Assembly: GCA_030609765.1 (NCBI GenBank)
Contig: JAUWTE010000109.1
Span: 1-8,412, forward strand
Source: Acidobacteriota bacterium
GTDB lineage: Bacteria > Acidobacteriota > UBA890
Direction of reading: 5' to 3'
DNA: 8,412 nt
Shown: positions 5,833 through 8,412 of the stretch, one piece after another
How positions within the stretch are numbered: the stretch's first letter is position 1
How the letters are laid out: each line of letters begins with the position of its first letter
Translations under genes and position numbers: made by a program
The notes under the pieces: generated by a model
What the model was told of the DNA's origin: nothing
The model's database searches: none
Seen by the model: the letters and a program-made list of their open reading frames with translations, nothing else

Positions 5833-8256
5833 CGATACGTCTGCATCCATGGCCACTTCTACCAGCCACCGCGTGAGAATCCGTGGCTGGAGCGGATCGA
5901 GCTACAGGAATCGGCGGCGCCGTATCACGATTGGAATGACCGCATCACCAAGGAGTGCTACGGCGCCAACACTGCCGCCCGCGTCCTCGACAGGGAAGGC
6001 CTCATCGTCCGGATCGTCAACAACTACGCACGCATCAGCTTCAACTTCGGCCCTACCCTACTCACCTGGATGCAGGACGAGCATCCTGAAATTCACGCTG
6101 CCATCGTTGCGGCTGACAAACAGAGTATCGAGCTGTTCAGTGGGCATGGCTCGGCGATCGCCCAGGCCTACAACCACCTGATCCTCCCTCTGGCGAATCA
6201 GCGCGATAAGATCACCCAGATAGCTTGGGGGCGGCGCGACTTCGAGCACCGTTTCGGCCGGTCACCCGAGGGCATGTGGTTACCGGAAACCGCGGTGGAC
6301 CTGGACAGTCTCGAGATTCTCGCCGAGCAAGGGATCCGCTACACGATACTGGCGCCGCGACAGGCTCGCCGCGTTCGTGAGATCGGATCTTCGGATTGGC
6401 AAGAGCTCGAAACCGAGGGCAGCCTCGACACGACCATTCCCTATCGATTGCATCTCCCTTCGGGAGCAAGCCTGGCTGTTTTCTTCTACAACGGTCCGAT
6501 ATCGCGGGCGGTGGCCTTTGAGGGCCTGTTGCATAGTGGTGCCCGCTTCACCAAGCGTCTCTTGCACGCGTTTCCCTCCACATCCAACGGCTCACCGCTC
6601 GTCAATATCGCCACCGACGGCGAGAGTTACGGCCACCACCATACCTATGGCGACATGGCGCTCGCCTATGCGCTGGACGCGATTGAGTCCTCCGGGCAGG
6701 CACAGCTCACCAACTACGGCGAGATTCTCGAGCGCCATCCCCCGACGCACGAGATCGAGATCAAGGAATTCACTTCCTGGAGTTGTGCGCACGGGCTCGA
6801 GCGATGGCGCAATGATTGCGGCTGCCGGATCAACCCCATGTCGGGATGGAGCCAGGACTGGCGCGAGCCGCTGCGTGCCGCGCTCGACTGGCTACGAGAC
6901 ACGCTCGCCCGTACCTTCGAGCAGGTCGGCAGTGATCTGCTGCGAGATCCCTGGGGGGCCCGCGACGCTTATGTCGACCTCGTGCTGGAGCGCACCGAGG
7001 CTCGGCAACGACAGTTTCTAGCACAGCACGGCGCTCGGACCCTCGTTGAAGATGAGGTCGTTACGTCACTGCAACTCCTCGAGATGCAGCGTCACGCCAT
7101 GCTCATGTTCACGAGTTGTGGCTGGTTTTTCGATGATCTGGCCGGCATCGAGACAGTGCAGATCCTCGAGTATGCCGCTCGTGCCCTCCAGCTTGCGGAG
7201 AGAGTTTCGAGGGAGCCTCTCGAGGCGCGGTTTCTCGATTTGCTGAAGGACGCCCGCAGCAATGACCCACAGCGTGGGGACGGAGCCCAGGTCTACGACC
7301 AACTGGTGCGACCCGCGGTGGTCGATTCCCGCCGGGTGGCGGCGCACTACGCCATGAGCTCGCTTTTTGACGGGGGACCAAATGATGCCGCGATCTCCAG
7401 TTACGAGATCTCCAGTGAGACTCAGGAGACGAGGCGAACAAGCGGCGACAGCCTGGCCAGGGGCCGGGTGCGAATTCGGTCTGCTGCCACGCTGGAGGCG
7501 CGTGATGAGGCCTACGTCGTGCTCCATCGAGGCGGCGGCGACCTCGTCTGCGGGGTCTACCCAGGCTCTGATGCCGAGCGCTACGCAGGATTCTCCGAAG
7601 ATCTGCTCACCGCCTTCCACCGCGAGGATATCCCGCGGGTGGCGGAGCTCATCGAGCAACATCCCGACGTCCACTCGTACTCGTTCGACTCCTTGTTCCG
7701 CGACGAGCAGGAGTCGATTCTCGAATCTGTGATCGGGACGGCAAGGCAGGAAGCGGAGGCCGCGGCGCGCCATCTGTTCCAGAAGCACCTCTCATCGATA
7801 CGTCTGCTGGACGACCCGGGACACCCCTTATCGAGAGCCCTTCAGGTGGCTGCGGAGCTCACCATCAATGCAGATCTGCGTGCGGCTCTCGCTCCGGACA
7901 GCGTCGATTCAGAGCGGGTTATGCGCAGCCTCGAGGAGGCCAAATCTTGGGAAGTGGCCCTCGACGAACAGGTACTCCCTCGTGAGATCGAACGGGCGGC
8001 GAGTGCTGTCGCACATAGCTTCTCCGAGGACAGGTGGAGCCTGGTGAGCCTTCGACTGCTTCGCCAACTGGTCGAAGCGGGCGACAAGCTGACACCGCCA
8101 GCGGACTTCTGGGAGCTGCAGAACACCTACTATCGATGGCTCCAAGACCTGCCCGCCGGCAAGCTGAACGAGCTCTCAGAGCAAGGCGCGCCGGCAGAAT
8201 GGGCGGTGGAGTTTCGTTCCCTGGGCCAGGCACTGTCGATCCGCCTGCCCTCTTAG
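5830..8256 (+). CDS. GH57 glycoside hydrolase with DUF3536-type C-terminal region
   Basis: The product is 808 aa. Residues 1-340 form a GH57-type (beta/alpha)7 barrel: RYVCIHGHFYQPPRENPW at 2-19 (family motif 1, HxxQP), FNFGPTLLTWM (71-81), IELFSGHGSAIAQAYNHLILP (100-120, motif 2 region), GMWLPETAVD with probable nucleophile Glu153, NIATDGESYGHHHTYGD with probable acid/base Asp263, and EFTSWSCAHGLERW (313-326, motif 5). Residues 340-480 are mostly helical and include HAMLMFTSCGWFFDD. Residues 500-800 correspond to the DUF3536 region, with DLVCGVYPG and a long helical end. GH57 enzymes act on alpha-glucans by a retaining mechanism and include amylases, 4-alpha-glucanotransferases and branching enzymes; the specificity of the DUF3536 group is unknown to me. 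No signal peptide is present, so it should be cytosolic. As third gene after malQ and glgB it most likely works on glycogen or maltodextrins, perhaps in trimming or debranching. Confidence 0.9.
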   Translation: MRYVCIHGHFYQPPRENPWLERIELQESAAPYHDWNDRITKECYGANTAARVLDREGLIVRIVNNYARISFNFGPTLLTWMQDEHPEIHAAIVAADKQSIELFSGHGSAIAQAYNHLILPLANQRDKITQIAWGRRDFEHRFGRSPEGMWLPETAVDLDSLEILAEQGIRYTILAPRQARRVREIGSSDWQELETEGSLDTTIPYRLHLPSGASLAVFFYNGPISRAVAFEGLLHSGARFTKRLLHAFPSTSNGSPLVNIATDGESYGHHHTYGDMALAYALDAIESSGQAQLTNYGEILERHPPTHEIEIKEFTSWSCAHGLERWRNDCGCRINPMSGWSQDWREPLRAALDWLRDTLARTFEQVGSDLLRDPWGARDAYVDLVLERTEARQRQFLAQHGARTLVEDEVVTSLQLLEMQRHAMLMFTSCGWFFDDLAGIETVQILEYAARALQLAERVSREPLEARFLDLLKDARSNDPQRGDGAQVYDQLVRPAVVDSRRVAAHYAMSSLFDGGPNDAAISSYEISSETQETRRTSGDSLARGRVRIRSAATLEARDEAYVVLHRGGGDLVCGVYPGSDAERYAGFSEDLLTAFHREDIPRVAELIEQHPDVHSYSFDSLFRDEQESILESVIGTARQEAEAAARHLFQKHLSSIRLLDDPGHPLSRALQVAAELTINADLRAALAPDSVDSERVMRSLEEAKSWEVALDEQVLPREIERAASAVAHSFSEDRWSLVSLRLLRQLVEAGDKLTPPADFWELQNTYYRWLQDLPAGKLNELSEQGAPAEWAVEFRSLGQALSIRLPS
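7393..7422 (+). repeat. Short in-frame tandem repeat in the GH57/DUF3536 gene
   Basis: GATCTCCAGT occurs at 7392-7401 and again at 7407-7416, giving a 15-bp periodicity that encodes ISSYE followed by ISSET (residues 522-531). It sits in the polar, Ser/Glu/Thr/Arg-rich stretch 520-545, between the helical middle region and the DUF3536 beta-rich part. It looks like a local duplication in a linker or surface loop, without obvious function. Confidence 0.5.
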
Positions 8257-8330
8257 CCCTCGAATCAAGCGGAACGCAGTCATCGCGAGTCATTGCGCCC
8301 GCGCAGCCGCGACCCGCTTAGAGACCTGGG
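8257..8330. other. Short intergenic region after the operon, with a 10-bp tandem repeat
   Basis: This 74-nt region lies between the GH57 stop and the possible end of a converging gene. AGTCATCGCG (8278-8287) is followed directly by AGTCATTGCG (8288-8297), two copies with one mismatch. AAGCGG (8267-8272) and CCGCTT (near 8319) could pair at the base of a long, poor stem. There is no hairpin followed by a T-run, so no intrinsic terminator can be called for either strand. Confidence 0.5.
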
Positions 8331-8342
8331 CTAGCTCAGCCC
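8328..8342. repeat. Small hairpin GGGCT-AGCTC-AGCCC at the possible convergent gene end
   Basis: A perfect 5-bp stem with a 5-nt loop overlaps the TAG of the putative - strand reading frame at 8331-8333. It has no T-tract on either side. It could contribute weakly to termination between converging transcripts, but five pairs are easily found by chance in GC-rich DNA. Confidence 0.25.
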
Positions 8343-8412
8343 CCGCGGGATGGTCGTGGGCGGGCGTCCCCTCAGGCGCGCATACAACTGAGCGTAGGTG
8401 CCGGCGGAGCGA
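8331..8412 (-). CDS. Possible C-terminal end of a converging gene, cut by window edge
   Basis: On the - strand an open frame enters from the right edge and ends at TAG (8333-8331) after 26 codons. Its product contains SAGTYAQLYARLRGRP and ends PRGLS. The G-x-YA-x-LY pattern a short way before the C-terminus resembles the ends of ABC exporter (MsbA/MDR-type) ATPase subunits, where a helix of the form ELL..GG.YA.LY..Q closes the protein. The segment is too short to be sure, and it may be non-coding. If real, it converges on the glucan operon and shares no operon with it. Confidence 0.35.
   Translation of the reverse strand, partial: RSAGTYAQLYARLRGRPPTTIPRGLS

Noticed and set aside
7066..7788. 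240-aa - strand open frame opposite the GH57 gene
   Set aside because: It is a shadow of a well-supported gene with no recognisable protein features.
8257..8342. Intrinsic terminator after the operon
   Set aside because: Small inverted repeats exist, but none is followed by a T-run on either strand.
1..8412. Mobile element, CRISPR array, tRNA or rRNA
   Set aside because: No terminal inverted repeats with a transposase, no regularly spaced repeats, and no tRNA or rRNA-like segments were recognised. The genes are ordinary metabolic and translation families.

Overview
The window is a high-GC bacterial chromosome segment. Its core is a three-gene alpha-glucan (glycogen/maltodextrin) operon on the + strand, facing away from a translation/protein-maintenance pair on the - strand. 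The sequence does not fix the phylum. The genes are ordinary bacterial families, and there is no sign of phage, transposon, CRISPR or plasmid functions.

Left part (1-1392, - strand): a baeRF protein (bacterial relative of archaeal/eukaryotic peptide-chain release factor 1, with a GGWSQ loop and a CxxC...CxxC zinc ribbon) reads leftward. After a 52-nt gap it is followed by the first 46 codons of an isoaspartyl peptidase/L-asparaginase of the Ntn-hydrolase type, cut by the window edge. Both have strong Shine-Dalgarno sequences. A perfect 9-bp hairpin abuts the SD of the baeRF gene, and an imperfect stem-loop covers its stop codon.

Divergent intergenic region (1393-1699): about 307 nt that must hold the promoters for both directions. 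It carries the hairpin by the baeRF SD, a 7-bp inverted repeat around a CCCCGGGG core, and a good -10 (TACAAT) placed so that transcription would begin at the A of the malQ ATG, i.e. a possibly leaderless mRNA.

Right part (1700-8256, + strand): malQ (GH77 4-alpha-glucanotransferase, 722 aa), glgB (GH13/CBM48 branching enzyme, 647 aa) and a GH57 glycosidase with a DUF3536-type tail (808 aa) are packed 8-9 nt apart, with all expected catalytic residues present. None of the three has a convincing SD, and tiny reading frames span both junctions, which suggests translational coupling. Together they would rearrange linear alpha-1,4-glucans (MalQ), introduce alpha-1,6 branches (GlgB) and perform an untested third alpha-glucan reaction (GH57). 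The synthase, pyrophosphorylase, phosphorylase and debranching genes are not in the window.

Right edge (8257-8412): a short intergenic stretch with a 10-bp tandem repeat, then what may be the last 26 codons of a converging - strand gene. The most novel biology here is the uncharacterised GH57-DUF3536 enzyme, the baeRF protein, and the unusual initiation architecture. I do not see an obviously new multi-gene system.
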